From: Pelodera strongyloides
Lineage: Eukaryota; Nematoda; Chromadorea; Rhabditida; Rhabditidae
NCBI GenBank assembly: GCA_036852015.1
Contig: JAANDG010000208.1
Coordinates: 62,001 to 126,000, forward strand
DNA: 64,000 nt
Direction: 5' to 3'
The position numbers and the translations under genes are program-made. Numbering within the stretch: position 1 is the first letter of the stretch; each line of letters opens with the position of its first letter. The notes below the pieces were generated by a model. That model did not search any database. It was not told the DNA's origin and was given only the letters and a program-made list of their open reading frames with translations. Shown piece by piece: positions 31,960 through 42,000 of this stretch.

Positions 31960-34141
31960 CAGTCACTGAAAGCACGCTGGTGACGTCGCCAATCCAAATG
32001 GCAAGACGTGGAACTCGTAGAGCTTGTCCAGGACAACGAATGCCGACTTCTCCTGAGACTCCTTCTCCAATGGGATCTGCCAATATCCGCTGATTAAGTC
32101 CAGTGTTGAGAACACCTTTGTGTCTCCCAAACTCTGTGTCCCATTTTCCAACCGACTGTCCTTCGTGCAATACAGTGGCTTCGTCTTCCTCGTTGCAAAG
32201 AGTCACCCACGTCACTGTTGCATCGTTGGTTCCACAAATGGCGTCCTCGATGCTTGCATGAGCGCTGAGAAGCGTGATCTCCTTGCTGTCGAAATCTTCG
32301 GGCAGTTTGAGCGGGACTGCGATTGTACTCTTCGGCGGAACATACGTGCGCATCGCTACCTTGGCGTCCACTGGCTCGGCCTCGACTTTTCCTTGTCGTA
32401 TTTCCAGACTCAGCTGGGGGAAGACGTTTGTACCCAATAGTACCATCGGTTCCTTCTGTCTCAATACCAGAAATTTTGCAAGTGTAGACTTCGTGTCCAT
32501 GACGATGGGAATCTCCGCTCGCCCTTCAAAGTTTATTGGTTCTCGGGATGCTGTAAGGATTGGCGGCAGGCTTGTGTCTTGGGCTCCGTACCACTGGCAG
32601 TCCTTCCTGAGGTGTGCTCCTTCGTTGTGCAGCTTCCTGATGGTTCCAGTAGTAATGATGCTCACTTGCGAGCCACTATCAATGAGAGTTTCCATCGTTC
32701 TTCCCGCAAGGTTTACCATTTCCTGCGTTCTCGCACCGATGTATCCATTAGCATCCGTTTCATTCAGAGCACAAACTTGTATTGTGTCCGATTCCAAGAA
32801 GTTTTCGAGGGTTCCGTGCGTTGATTTCTTCTTTCCCTTCGCTTGTGCTGCGTTGCTGCTTGTCGGCGGCCTTCTCGGTCCTTGGCGACATGTCTCCGAA
32901 GTGTGTCCCGGTTTGAAGCATCTTGAACGCTTGGTCGCGGTGGGTCCCTGTCCCTTGTTCAGCATTGTCGGTCTCTGCTGTGGGCGCCGCTCCTCCGTTT
33001 CCGTGGTTCCCTCTTTCCATTGATGACGATACGTCGGCACTTGTTTGCTCGGTTGCGGTCGCTTAAGCTGTTCTCTGATCTGCGTCCGTTCCAGGATCTC
33101 TCTTTTCAAGGAATCGTAGTCCGTTCCGTTGCAGAGCTTGACGAGGGTCGGGAATTCACTCCAATGTGCCACGACCTCGAGTAGATGCTGGCATCGAACT
33201 GATCGCAAGTGTACTGCCGGTAGAGTCGGATGTGCCTGGCTGGTCAGCTTCTCCAGTCTCGCGCACGTATTCGCAATCGATTCCCCCTGCTCCTTCTTGA
33301 AGTTACGCAGTTCCAGGAATGCCGAGGCTGCTGACGCTGCTGACCTTCCGGTCATGACCCTTGTCATGGCGTCAAAGACCTCTTGGATACTTCCATCCAG
33401 CTCAGAACTTGACAGGGATTTATAAATTTCCATCGCCCTGCCTCCCAGCTTTGTCGCTAGCGCTGCCTTCTGTTGATCATTGCTCAGCATGCCGTACTTC
33501 AACTCGAATTGAGACTGGAAAGCCCGCAGTTCCCTCTCATCGTCCGTAGAGAATATCTTCGGCTCTGGTACAGCCATTGCTGCCAGGCCCTCGGCCATCT
33601 TCACCATAGCCTCGGATTGGCTGTTTTGCAGCGAAATAAATCTGCTTTCCCACAATTCTCGTTCGTTCGTTATCGACGGGCCCCTTACACGGACGCCCGC
33701 GATGTTCTGTTCCTCCAGGTTGTCAGTACTGTGATCATTTGAGACATCCCTGTATAATCGGCGATGCTCATACGTGTTGTCGATACTATGCTCATTTGAG
33801 ACATCCCTGTATAATCGGCGATGCTCATACGTGTTGTCGATACTATGCTCATTTGAGACATCCCTGTATAATCGGCGATGCTCATACATACTTGCGTTCT
33901 GTGGTAACGGTCTATTTGGTGTCCTCGCTACTGGATTATAGTCAAAAGTTACCCTTCTCTCGTTAGTACCTTGGTTCCGTTCACTCACACGCCTATTTAT
34001 ATGCCGTCTATCACCCAAGTCCCCCGACTCACCAGTGCATGCCCTCTGGCGGGGTTGTGATGGGCCACTCGTCTGCTTCTGTTCCTCCTGCAACTGTGCG
34101 AAGCGCTTCCTCCTTCGCTCTGCCTCCTGAAACCGAAGCAA
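31784..34141 (-). CDS. Ty3/gypsy gag (capsid, nucleocapsid) and protease ORF
   Basis: Long frame with, in order: a basic N-terminus, three tandem 19-residue repeats (57 bp each), a capsid-like helical part (around residues 190-300), a nucleocapsid with a zinc knuckle reduced to C-x4-H-x4-C (second Cys missing), and an aspartic protease (LIDSG near residue 490, LLG further on). After roughly residue 670 the frame runs out of phase over RT-coding DNA, so its C-terminus is artefactual. The natural N-terminus is probably the coiled-coil ORF 33997-34965, joined by a frameshift near 34140. Confidence 0.85.
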   Translation of the reverse strand: MLRFQEAERRRKRFAQLQEEQKQTSGPSQPRQRACTGESGDLGDRRHINRRVSERNQGTNERRVTFDYNPVARTPNRPLPQNASMYEHRRLYRDVSNEHSIDNTYEHRRLYRDVSNEHSIDNTYEHRRLYRDVSNDHSTDNLEEQNIAGVRVRGPSITNERELWESRFISLQNSQSEAMVKMAEGLAAMAVPEPKIFSTDDERELRAFQSQFELKYGMLSNDQQKAALATKLGGRAMEIYKSLSSSELDGSIQEVFDAMTRVMTGRSAASAASAFLELRNFKKEQGESIANTCARLEKLTSQAHPTLPAVHLRSVRCQHLLEVVAHWSEFPTLVKLCNGTDYDSLKREILERTQIREQLKRPQPSKQVPTYRHQWKEGTTETEERRPQQRPTMLNKGQGPTATKRSRCFKPGHTSETCRQGPRRPPTSSNAAQAKGKKKSTHGTLENFLESDTIQVCALNETDANGYIGARTQEMVNLAGRTMETLIDSGSQVSIITTGTIRKLHNEGAHLRKDCQWYGAQDTSLPPILTASREPINFEGRAEIPIVMDTKSTLAKFLVLRQKEPMVLLGTNVFPQLSLEIRQGKVEAEPVDAKVAMRTYVPPKSTIAVPLKLPEDFDSKEITLLSAHASIEDAICGTNDATVTWVTLCNEEDEATVLHEGQSVGKWDTEFGRHKGVLNTGLNQRILADPIGEGVSGEVGIRCPGQALRVPRLAIWIGDVTSVLSVTDEQHSGRYDWKIGIRLPGRYFDCYENRRGTFENPRRSFRTVQGPRLAIQGEEVLFYGN
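31963..32151 (-). pseudogene. Ty3/gypsy pol: RT palm fragment ending at a premature stop
   Basis: Encodes the first catalytic Asp block (FSTLDLISGYWQIPL) and FGLATSPACFQ, then TGA. It lies in a different frame from the upstream gag-protease ORF. The usual N-terminal RT fingers (SPWASPVV-type and VDYR-type motifs) are absent upstream, so a segment of the RT N-terminus has been deleted at about 32160-32190. Confidence 0.85.
33727..33889 (-). repeat. 57-bp tandem repeat inside gag, three units
   Basis: The GAGACATCCCTGTATAATCG block recurs at 33741, 33798 and 33855. The unit is a multiple of three, so it adds 19 residues per copy without shifting the frame. Confidence 0.9.
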
Positions 34142-34965
34142 GTCGTTTCACTCTCATGGTCTTCCGACCCATGGGGTGTGTGCTCACCTCTCTCAAGCTC
34201 CTCGATCCGGGCTTCGAGTTCCTTGTTTTGTTTGGAAAGGTCTTCAATTCTCTGTGCCTCCAGCTCCTTCTCTTCCCTAAGCGCGGCGAATTCCTTTTCC
34301 ACCTTCTTATTTCTCGTCACAAGCTTCTCCACCTGCAAATATAGCTCTTCATTAGCCTGCATCACGTTATCGGTTATATCGAGATCGTCCCTCATATTTT
34401 GAACAACGGCGATGATCTCGCTCTCTTCACAACCTAATACCGTCTGCAAATTTTCTGTCAGGATAGGCTTTCCTGTTCCAAGATTTCCGATAGTCAGTTT
34501 AAACGTTTCGAGCAATGACTTAAATTCGTTCAACACGATTACTTTATCCTCCTCAGAAGATGAACTTGTGCTCACAAGACCCGTACTTTTATCAACGACG
34601 TCTTGTGACCACTCGCCCAATGTTGACAAATTAGTTTCTACCTGATCTCTAAGCAGGCCCAGCTCGCCCTTCATCTCCTTTTCCTCCTTGTCCTTCTTTC
34701 TTGACTCCGCCGTTGGAGGGGTCGCTGGCATTTCTGTACTTTTCACTGAAACATCGAAATTTTCGGCTTGCTTATCGGAGTCCTCAAAATCCAAAAACAT
34801 ACGGCGGGTTTCTTGGGATGGTAAGTCGGAAGATTCGGCCCCCATGTCACGGGCGGCAAGCGAATCGGTACCGGTAAAAATTGGTGATTTCAACAATTGA
34901 TCAATAAATGTAGACATGACTCGGATATTCAACGGGTTTATCTTTTTTACAATTCCACAAAGCAA
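33997..34965 (-). CDS. Ty3/gypsy gag N-terminal coiled-coil ORF
   Basis: Open from inside the 5' LTR (ATG codons at 34965 and 34917), through the primer-binding site, to 33997. Residues about 195-265 are strongly coiled-coil (Glu/Lys/Leu heptads ending EARIEELERGE). After about residue 270 it shifts out of the frame continued by the downstream gag ORF. A gag frame that starts in the LTR is unusual but known in some retroelements. Equally, the 34917 ATG could be fortuitous. Confidence 0.7.
   Translation of the reverse strand: MLCGIVKKINPLNIRVMSTFIDQLLKSPIFTGTDSLAARDMGAESSDLPSQETRRMFLDFEDSDKQAENFDVSVKSTEMPATPPTAESRKKDKEEKEMKGELGLLRDQVETNLSTLGEWSQDVVDKSTGLVSTSSSSEEDKVIVLNEFKSLLETFKLTIGNLGTGKPILTENLQTVLGCEESEIIAVVQNMRDDLDITDNVMQANEELYLQVEKLVTRNKKVEKEFAALREEKELEAQRIEDLSKQNKELEARIEELERGEHTPHGSEDHESETTCFGFRRQSEGGSASHSCRRNRSRRVAHHNPARGHALVSRGTWVIDGI
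34832..34844 (-). promoter_or_regulatory. Primer-binding site of Ty3/gypsy element
   Basis: TGGGGGCCGAATC on the element strand, directly next to the 5' LTR end GTGACA. Its complement would pair with a tRNA ending TTCGGCC-C-CCA, which I recall as nematode tRNA-Pro. Confidence 0.75.
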
Positions 34966-35569
34966 TCAATAAATTGGTTTCAAAGGTCCAGTGGACAATT
35001 TTCAATTTAAACCAAGAGATCTCGTTATAATCGGCGTAATTATTCGACTTTGGGCAAGTGTAGTCACTCAGCCAACAAAGTGGGTAGAGAATAATACCCT
35101 AGAGATCAAAAAGGAGATATACACGAGTAACACGGGTGATGAGCAAGATATAGGACCTCCAATATGCGGCGAATCAATCGAACAAGGACAGATGCTTTCA
35201 ATCTCGTCGCTTGTTCAAAGACTCCCAAGAGGTCAAAACAATAAAAAAATAAAATAGTTAACAACAGAACCGTTTCGGGTAATTAACACAACAGAACTAG
35301 TAGACACAAGTATTGGACACAACGGTTCAGCAATCAACTACAACACAGAAAACAACAGGGAACGTAACAACAACGGTAAATACTAGCAGAATATGAATAA
35401 CGGCAGAGATAACAGCAACAGAATATTGTTCAGAGAACAACAACAACAAAAAAATAAGCAAAAAATTAGAAAGTACAATTTGAATTATACAGTAAACGAC
35501 CGCGACATGAGACCGCAACGCACCAGTTCCCGCAATTTAGAGAAGAGCCTATAAGCGGCCTCTTCTACT
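34845..35569 (-). repeat. 5' LTR of Ty3/gypsy element
   Basis: 725 bp, about 99% identical to the 3' LTR. The first bases on the element strand are AGTAGAAGAGG. Confidence 0.92.
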
Positions 35570-35755
35570 CCGACTTTTTGGCAATTACACCACAAACGAA
35601 ACAACTAGTTTAGTTGGACTGTTGGACATCTCCTCCCCGAATGGGTTGCTCGGCTTGCAATTTCAAATGCAGTTCCCTCCGCCGGATCTTTCATAGAGTT
35701 TCTGGTGTACATCTATGACCAGTTACGCTCCTTTTTATTGTAAAAATTGCTCATT

Positions 35756-35807
35756 TCGTGCACCCCAATATTTGGGATCCTTTGTTCCCAAATATTGGGG
35801 TGCACGA
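35756..35807. repeat. Perfect 22-bp hairpin
   Basis: TCGTGCACCCCAATATTTGG and its complement are separated by a few bases. The arms match perfectly over about 22 bp. Not part of any element I can delimit. Confidence 0.85.
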
Positions 35808-35884
35808 GTTTCCACACTGAATTTGTTCCTATACGAAAAAAAAAATGGAATTAAATTACAAAATTTTAAATTTGTTTTACGCTT

Positions 35885-36131
35885 CAAGAGCGTGCACCTT
35901 TATTCAAGGGTGAAAATGCAGATTCAATGTTTGCTTATGACATGTTCCGCAGAGATCCTGAGCAGTAGGCGACGACTTCCAGATGACAAAATCGACGTCT
36001 TCGGGCTAGGGCCAGGAGGGATCGCCCATGATTCCCTCGCCTGGTGGTGGTTTCAAACGTGTCACGGGCCGGAATCGAACTCGGGTCGATTGCGTTAGAC
36101 ACGAACGCGCTGCCACTGGACCACCGGGGCC
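35885..36131 (-). mobile_element. tRNA-derived SINE, second family
   Basis: The head at 36131-36062 (minus) has GGTGGTCCAGTGGCAGCGCG (A box), a 5-bp anticodon-type stem GCGTT/AACGC and B box GAGTTCGATTCC. The body contains CGAGGGAATC, GGGCGATCCCTC and GAAGTCGTCGCCTA and ends CTTGAATAAAGGTGCACG. A head-less copy lies at 57075-57255. Confidence 0.75.
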
Positions 36132-36919
36132 CCTTTCGGCCTTCGGGAATTCTTTCGGTCTAGTTATTTAAAACAGCACATTTTGTATTATCTGCGAAAA
36201 TTTCAGATAAAAATATGAACTTTAACCAAATTTATGTTCAATTGAGTAAAATTTTAAAAACATGCGGAAGAAATGTCTGAAGTTGTGTTGTGTCTCTGTT
36301 CACCTCTAGGGGGCGGGGCTAACAGTGCGCGCCGCTGAAACACAATCGCACGTGTTTCAGGGTATGTTAGTTCGGTGAAAACTGTAATTATTGTTACTAA
36401 ATCTTATTATTATTGCTGAAAGCTACATTCAAATGAAAATCAGCATCAATAGAATAATTCAACAACGCTCAAACGAATTCAATCTAAAAAATCACCAAGG
36501 CTCTTTTATAAAAGTTGTCAAAGAACATACGGAATTTATGTAAACCCAACCATAATTTTAAAGGGAATGTCAAGCCGGTTTTTCATGTTGGGCTCAAAAA
36601 AAGCTTATGTTTTGAAGGTGAGGAAAGTGAAAAATAAAAATAAACAAAAACTTTCATGTAAGAAGAAAAACAATTTAAAAGCTGTCCAAACAACTCCTTC
36701 AGTATGGGATTCGAGTCGTGCGGACAGAGCTAAGCCAAATCTCTGTCCACGGGACGTTTGAATTTACGAGGCTGTTAGACAGCGAAGAAAAAGAGGAGGG
36801 CGTAAGAGAAATTTTTGAAGTCAGCAAAGAAAAAGAGGAGGGCGGAGAGAAATTGTTTAAACTACGGTATTTTTGTGACAGCGTGTTATAGAATATCTGT
36901 GAATCAGGCTTGACATGCC
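36132..36919. other. No gene seen
   Basis: AT-rich DNA. The Lys-rich open frame at 36567-36761 has no motif and no splice context. Confidence 0.4.
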
Positions 36920-36925
36920 CTTTAA

Positions 36926-37342
36926 AGGAGGAGGCTCACGAGAATGAAGTGCTCAAATTGTTTCCTTTTTCGAAAGATGATGGTATTAAATTCCGAAATA
37001 CATGCTTTACAAAGCAAAAGCTTTTAATTGGAAGGAAATCAATATAAAACTGTGAATTATATCAAAATTTTGGATCGTAGTAAATAGTTGATTTCCATAT
37101 ATTGGGCACACAAATTTTTCTGGCTTGCAAAACGACGTGTAAATTTGCATGTTTAGCTTTGAAATCAACCTTACATACGATAGATTATTTTATTTGACTT
37201 CGAGTTCTTTGGATTAATTAATTCCTTCAAACTAAAGGACTAAAGCGCTGAACCTTATAATGCTTGTTTTTTGGAAGATCCCATCATCCTCCGATAAAAT
37301 GAAAGAAATAGAGGGTGTTGTTTTCGTGAGCCTCCAACTTGT
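36926..37342. mobile_element. MITE, AGGAGGAGGCTCACGAG subfamily
   Basis: The left end is intact with TTAA at 36922-36925. The right end (CGTGAGCCTCC) has decayed outer bases. Related to 186-409. Confidence 0.65.
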
Positions 37343-37556
37343 TTGAGTTTTGTCTAAACCTAATAGTATAACTAAAAATTATATTTGACACTTGGAACCA
37401 GCCGGGTTGGTTATTTCCGTTTACGTATGAAGGGGAGTGAGGCAGTATTGAAGTATTGATGCACATTACTGATTGATTGGGGCGAATATTTTATTCTAAT
37501 CACACTGATTTCCATGGCAATAGTTTTCAAAACCCGGCTGTAGCACCGCTTTTTAA

Positions 37557-37995
37557 AGGTACCAAGAGTGTTTCCTCAATTTAATTGCACAGAATGTCAG
37601 GAACTTCAGAAATATTACTGTGAAAACCGCATTTCTTTACACCTAGAACTCCAAGAATAATTCCCCGGCAAACTGATCGGCCAGGTACCGTAGTCAGAGT
37701 GTGTGCTTTTGGGCCATTACAGTATTGAAAACGCCTTGTTATAGTTATAATCGTAAGAATGATCTTCATTCTTTTGATCATGATTATGCAAAGAAAGAAT
37801 GCTAATGGAAGGTTATGAACCGTAAAAACCTATTTTGACGTCTCTGACTGCGGTACCTGGCCGAACAGATGCGGGGAATAACTCTTCGAGTTCTAGGTGT
37901 GAAGAAAGAAATGCGGGTTTCACAGTCATATTTCTGATAATCCGGCCACTCTGTGCAAGCAAATTGAGGAAAACTGTTTCTCGTGGCTTGTCCCT
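37557..37995. mobile_element. TTAA-flanked MITE, related to 3046-3433
   Basis: TTAA at 37553-37556 and 37996-37999. The subterminal blocks (CTCAATTTA, CAGAATGTC, ACTGTGAAAAC) are shared with the 3-kb element. The left TTAA also closes a degenerate element whose right arm is AACCCGGCTGTAGCACCGCT. Confidence 0.7.
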
Positions 37996-38167
37996 TTAAA
38001 CTAAACGATCAAGCCGATTTCAAAATACACCTATTTTTTCCATATTATCAGCGTTCACGTTGCGAGTTATTAGAAAATGAAGGTCCACAGCTAGTTACCG
38101 TAGTCAGGACCCACAAAAAAAGAGGGGAACACCTTTGGATATGCATGTTAACAGGTTTCTGTCTTAA

Positions 38168-38570
38168 AGGGTCAGGCCCATTTCAGGTAACTCCTATTTT
38201 TGATGACTCCGCCTGATTCTCCGTCTCAAATATGGTAGGATGCAATTTTTTCCAAGAAAATCAGGCGAAACATTCACGCAGCTATCATCAATTTACCGTG
38301 GCCAGTTATACACAACAATCTATCGCAGTTGTCACGCCCATCCGCGCTGATTCGACAAAAACGAAATTGCCACGCCCAATATGTCATTCAGCGCGAAGGG
38401 GCGTGACAACTGTGATAGATTGTTCGGTATGAATGACCATTTTAAATTGCTGAATGCTGCGTGAATTTTGCGCCAGAGAATTGGAAGAAAAAATACATCC
38501 TACCATATTTGACACGGAGCATCAGGTAGAGTCAGCAAAAATAGGGGTTACCTGAAATGGGCCTGACCCT
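38168..38570. mobile_element. TTAA-flanked MITE, AGGGTCAGGCCCATTTCAGG subfamily
   Basis: 403 bp, termini AGGGTCAGGCCCATTTCAGG and the exact complement. TTAA at 38164-38167 and 38571-38574. Arms about 190 bp. No ORF. Sister of 41665-42074. Confidence 0.88.
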
Positions 38571-38589
38571 TTAAATTTGTAAATTAGGT

Positions 38590-39000
38590 CGTGTGAAAAG
38601 AGGACAATATTATATATATATATATATTGCCGTTTTCCGGATTGCCGGAACGAATAAGCCATCACATGCAACGCGAAACCGGCAGGTGCGCGGTGGGCCC
38701 AGACACGGCGGCTCACCGATTTCGGGTCTGGTGTACGCTCCACACCTACACATAGTGCGCCTGACGATGGCGAGCTTCAACTTTCGTATGTCTTTGCCCG
38801 CCTACACCTGGCCTACACTGGGCCCAAATCAGGCGCGCTAGCCGCCCACCTTTTATGTCCTTCGTGTCACCGCTTTATAGGCGAGGTGCAATCCGGGTCT
38901 ATACGGCCCATTTTCGGGCCTATTCTAGGCCGTGCACCTGCTAAGTTCCTCAGTGCGACTTATTTTCGTAATGGACGTAAAAAAATAGTCATTTTTTTGT
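38590..39000. other. GC-rich repeat-like block, no gene seen
   Basis: A (TA)n run at 38610-38628, then GC-rich sequence with repeated GGCCTA and CACCTA motifs. No frame with splice support. Confidence 0.35.
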
Positions 39001-39018
39001 ACACTGCGGAGCACTCAC

Positions 39019-42000
39019 CCATGACGGATCGTCCAACGAGACTGGTCCCAGTGCAGTACTGATAGCCTCACATTCGCCATCGCTGTACTTGAATTGGTCC
39101 CTCAGGTTATCCATAGAGCAAATAAATCCCCTCATTGGAGCGCATCGGGGATCTACAATTTCTTTGTGAAAGAACCACATCAATTACTGTCAAAACCTAG
39201 TATTACCAATTCACCATTCAATAATGAGCCCGTATTTTTGCGTCACTGGTAGGCCTCCCAATTGGGATTGACCTACCAGTGGGAGAAAAAGCGTTAATTC
39301 TGGTGTACTGGTAGGAGGCGCGTCGCGTGTCGCGGTTTCCCAATTGGTAGCGGATTGGGAGGGCTGGTACATGCATTAGGCCTACCAGTGGTTTGGCGGT
39401 AGGAGAGCTTTGGGAATGTTTTATTTATACTTGAATTCCAATCGCGCCTAGCCTTTTTTTTTGCTTCGCCGGGGGTTTCCCAGACCTCGGGGCGCTTAGC
39501 ATCCGCCTAGCGCTTAGCGTCCACAACGAATTTCCTCCTACTGTGGAGATTTCGGAAGATTTACAAGGGCCATCCCGAACTACTTTTTTTTATTTCTTTT
39601 CTTTCTTTTCGCAATCCCGAACGCGCCCTCATGTTTGGTGTCGAAATTCTGGTTTCGCAGTTGTTTTGCTCATTTTGAGTGCCTACATATTCGCTTTATG
39701 GCTAACTGTGGCGCTTGGACCGGGAACAACTTTTTCAGTCAATGAATTTCTCGCTGAAAAAGCGTTTTTCTTTGGATTTTTTCCAACACTATAGGCGCAT
39801 TTAAAGGGACAGGCCCACCGATATCACTGGCGAAACTTGGCGTGCAAGCCGCGTGGCAACGGCGTGCAGCGTGCATTTGGCAACGTGGTGGCGTGCAAAA
39901 ATGCACGCACGTTTGGCGTGCAACTTGCCCGCCGATACCACGCCGTTACGGCGTGCAACTTGCCCGCCGATACCACGCCGCTTGCACGCCAAAAGCTCGA
40001 GGCGCAATGGCGTGGGTACGGCGTGCAAGTTGCACGCCGTACTCACGCCGCTTGCACGCCAACCGGTTATTTCCCAAACCAGTGTCCTACATACCGTAGT
40101 GTGAAGCTAGTGCGCAGCTTACCAGAGTTTGCAGACACACAGTGAATATTTTTTCGTCATGGGATTTCCATATATGCGATTCGCAGCTACGAAAATGACA
40201 AACGCCTGTCCATGTTCGAAAAAGTGTAAATGACAAGGTCCCGCAGCGATTTTAGATCTAGTATAGATCGATTTCAAACTAGTACGGATCTATTTCAAAT
40301 AGCACGGGTCCGATGTGGTGCTGCTCCAAATAGCACGGGTTTGGGGCATTTTCGCTGCAGGACTATGTCAAATGTGCGATTCGCATGGGTTACGGTAGGC
40401 AGTTGACATGCATGTAAAATGACTTGAACATGGACAGCGGTTTGTCATTTTCGCAAGTGCGAATCGCAAACATGGAAACCCCATCATCGCCGCGCCGCGC
40501 TGATGATTTTTTTGGTTGAATAAGTTTTCCGTTTCTTTTGCGTATGTTTTAGTGTAATTTGAGTTTTTCCCCAATTGGTTGTATGACTAGCCTCAATCCC
40601 AAAATTCCCGCCGTTGTTTGTACTGGAAACAGACCAAAACTTTGCGATTTACATCGATGATCTTTATTTGGCTATGAATTTTTTGTGTCCGTTTGTACCA
40701 ATTACTTGGTTGGCTTGTACTTCTTTCCTACCGCTCTGATTTCAAGAAACTTGTCCAGGTTTTGTCCGTTTGCGTTCTCGCCGGAGGACATAAAATGGAC
40801 ACATGCCAACGAGGGTAATTCCTTGATTCTTTTATTTTCCACTGCTGTTGTTTTTAGTGCCGTTTACCATAATTTGTGTACTTTGGTATGAGGCAATACG
40901 TAGTATAATTTGTTCATAAAAAACGTACTTTGTTACGAGGCAATGCTTACTACAATTTGTTGCCATAAACCCCGTACTTAAACGTTGAGTTTATTATCTT
41001 GAGTGATGTCTAGGCCTTTTCCTTTTAGATTTGCTACAATGTCGCAATGCTATGGACCGTTCGTTGTAGTCGGTTCTGATCCGGAAAATCGAGTGTTCAT
41101 GTTTCTTTTCATTGCATACGCACTAGTTTCTTTACTCATTCTTACTTATCATGTTTATTGTCTTAAAAGAAGAGTCATGTTACCTTTATTTCTCTTCTAA
41201 GCACCACTTTTAGCTTCACCCAGTGGACCGCGCCGGGCCGTGGATTTCTTCCACCAAGTGGAATTATAGTAAGTAATGTTTTTTTTTTCAATTTCGGCCA
41301 TTTTTAATTGTGTTGGTTGCGTCTTTGCAGCAACCTTCGAGAGAAGAAGATGAAGAAGAAGAAGAAGAAGAAATGATATCTTATTATATAAAGTTACGGT
41401 GGTCATGTATCTCGAAAATGCACCTTATTTTGCGTGTAATCAAAACCAAAGACCCTAAAGTACTGGTCGACTGTTTTAAAACATGGATCATCCCAAAAAT
41501 GGAATTTGGTAGCTGCGTTTGGAATCCGTATAAGGCTAAAGACATCAAGAAGCTTGAACGCGTTCAAAGAGTCTTTTCTCGAATTGTGTATTTTAAATGT
41601 TTTGGTGTAAAAACGTATGACCAACTTCCCAGCTATGTTGAGAGGCTTAATTGCTTCGGTTTAAAGGGTCAGGCCCATTTCAAATGACCCCTATTTTTGA
41701 TGATTCCATCTGATTCTTTATGTCAAATATAGTAGGATACGATATTTTTCTAATTTTCAAGCTCGAAATTCACGCAGTATTGAGCAGTTTACCATTACCA
41801 GTCATACCCAACTATTTATCGCAGTTGTCACGCCCCTTCGCGCTAATTGGGCAATGTGCTCTATTGGGCGTGGCTATTGCGGTATTGGCCAATCAGCACA
41901 AATGGGCGTGCCAACTGCGATAAATAGTTGGGTATGACTGCCCACGGTAAATTGCTGAATAATGAGTGAATTTTGCGCTTGAAAATTAGAAAAATATTGC

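Larger units (their letters stand above)
28293..35569 (-). mobile_element. Ty3/gypsy LTR retrotransposon, near-complete but defective
   Basis: 7277 bp on the minus strand with LTRs 34845-35569 (5') and 28293-29030 (3'), and target duplication CCGA at 28289-28292 and 35570-35573. A primer-binding site TGGGGGCCGAATC abuts the 5' LTR. It fits a nematode tRNA-Pro 3' end as I recall it. A purine tract (GAGGAGGGGGGGC) abuts the 3' LTR. The gene order gag, protease, RT, RNase H, integrase is Ty3/gypsy-like. The LTRs differ by roughly six substitutions plus one 13-bp indel, yet the coding part has a gag frameshift, a damaged zinc knuckle, a deletion in the RT N-terminus and an in-frame stop. It encodes no complete polyprotein. 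Confidence 0.93.
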
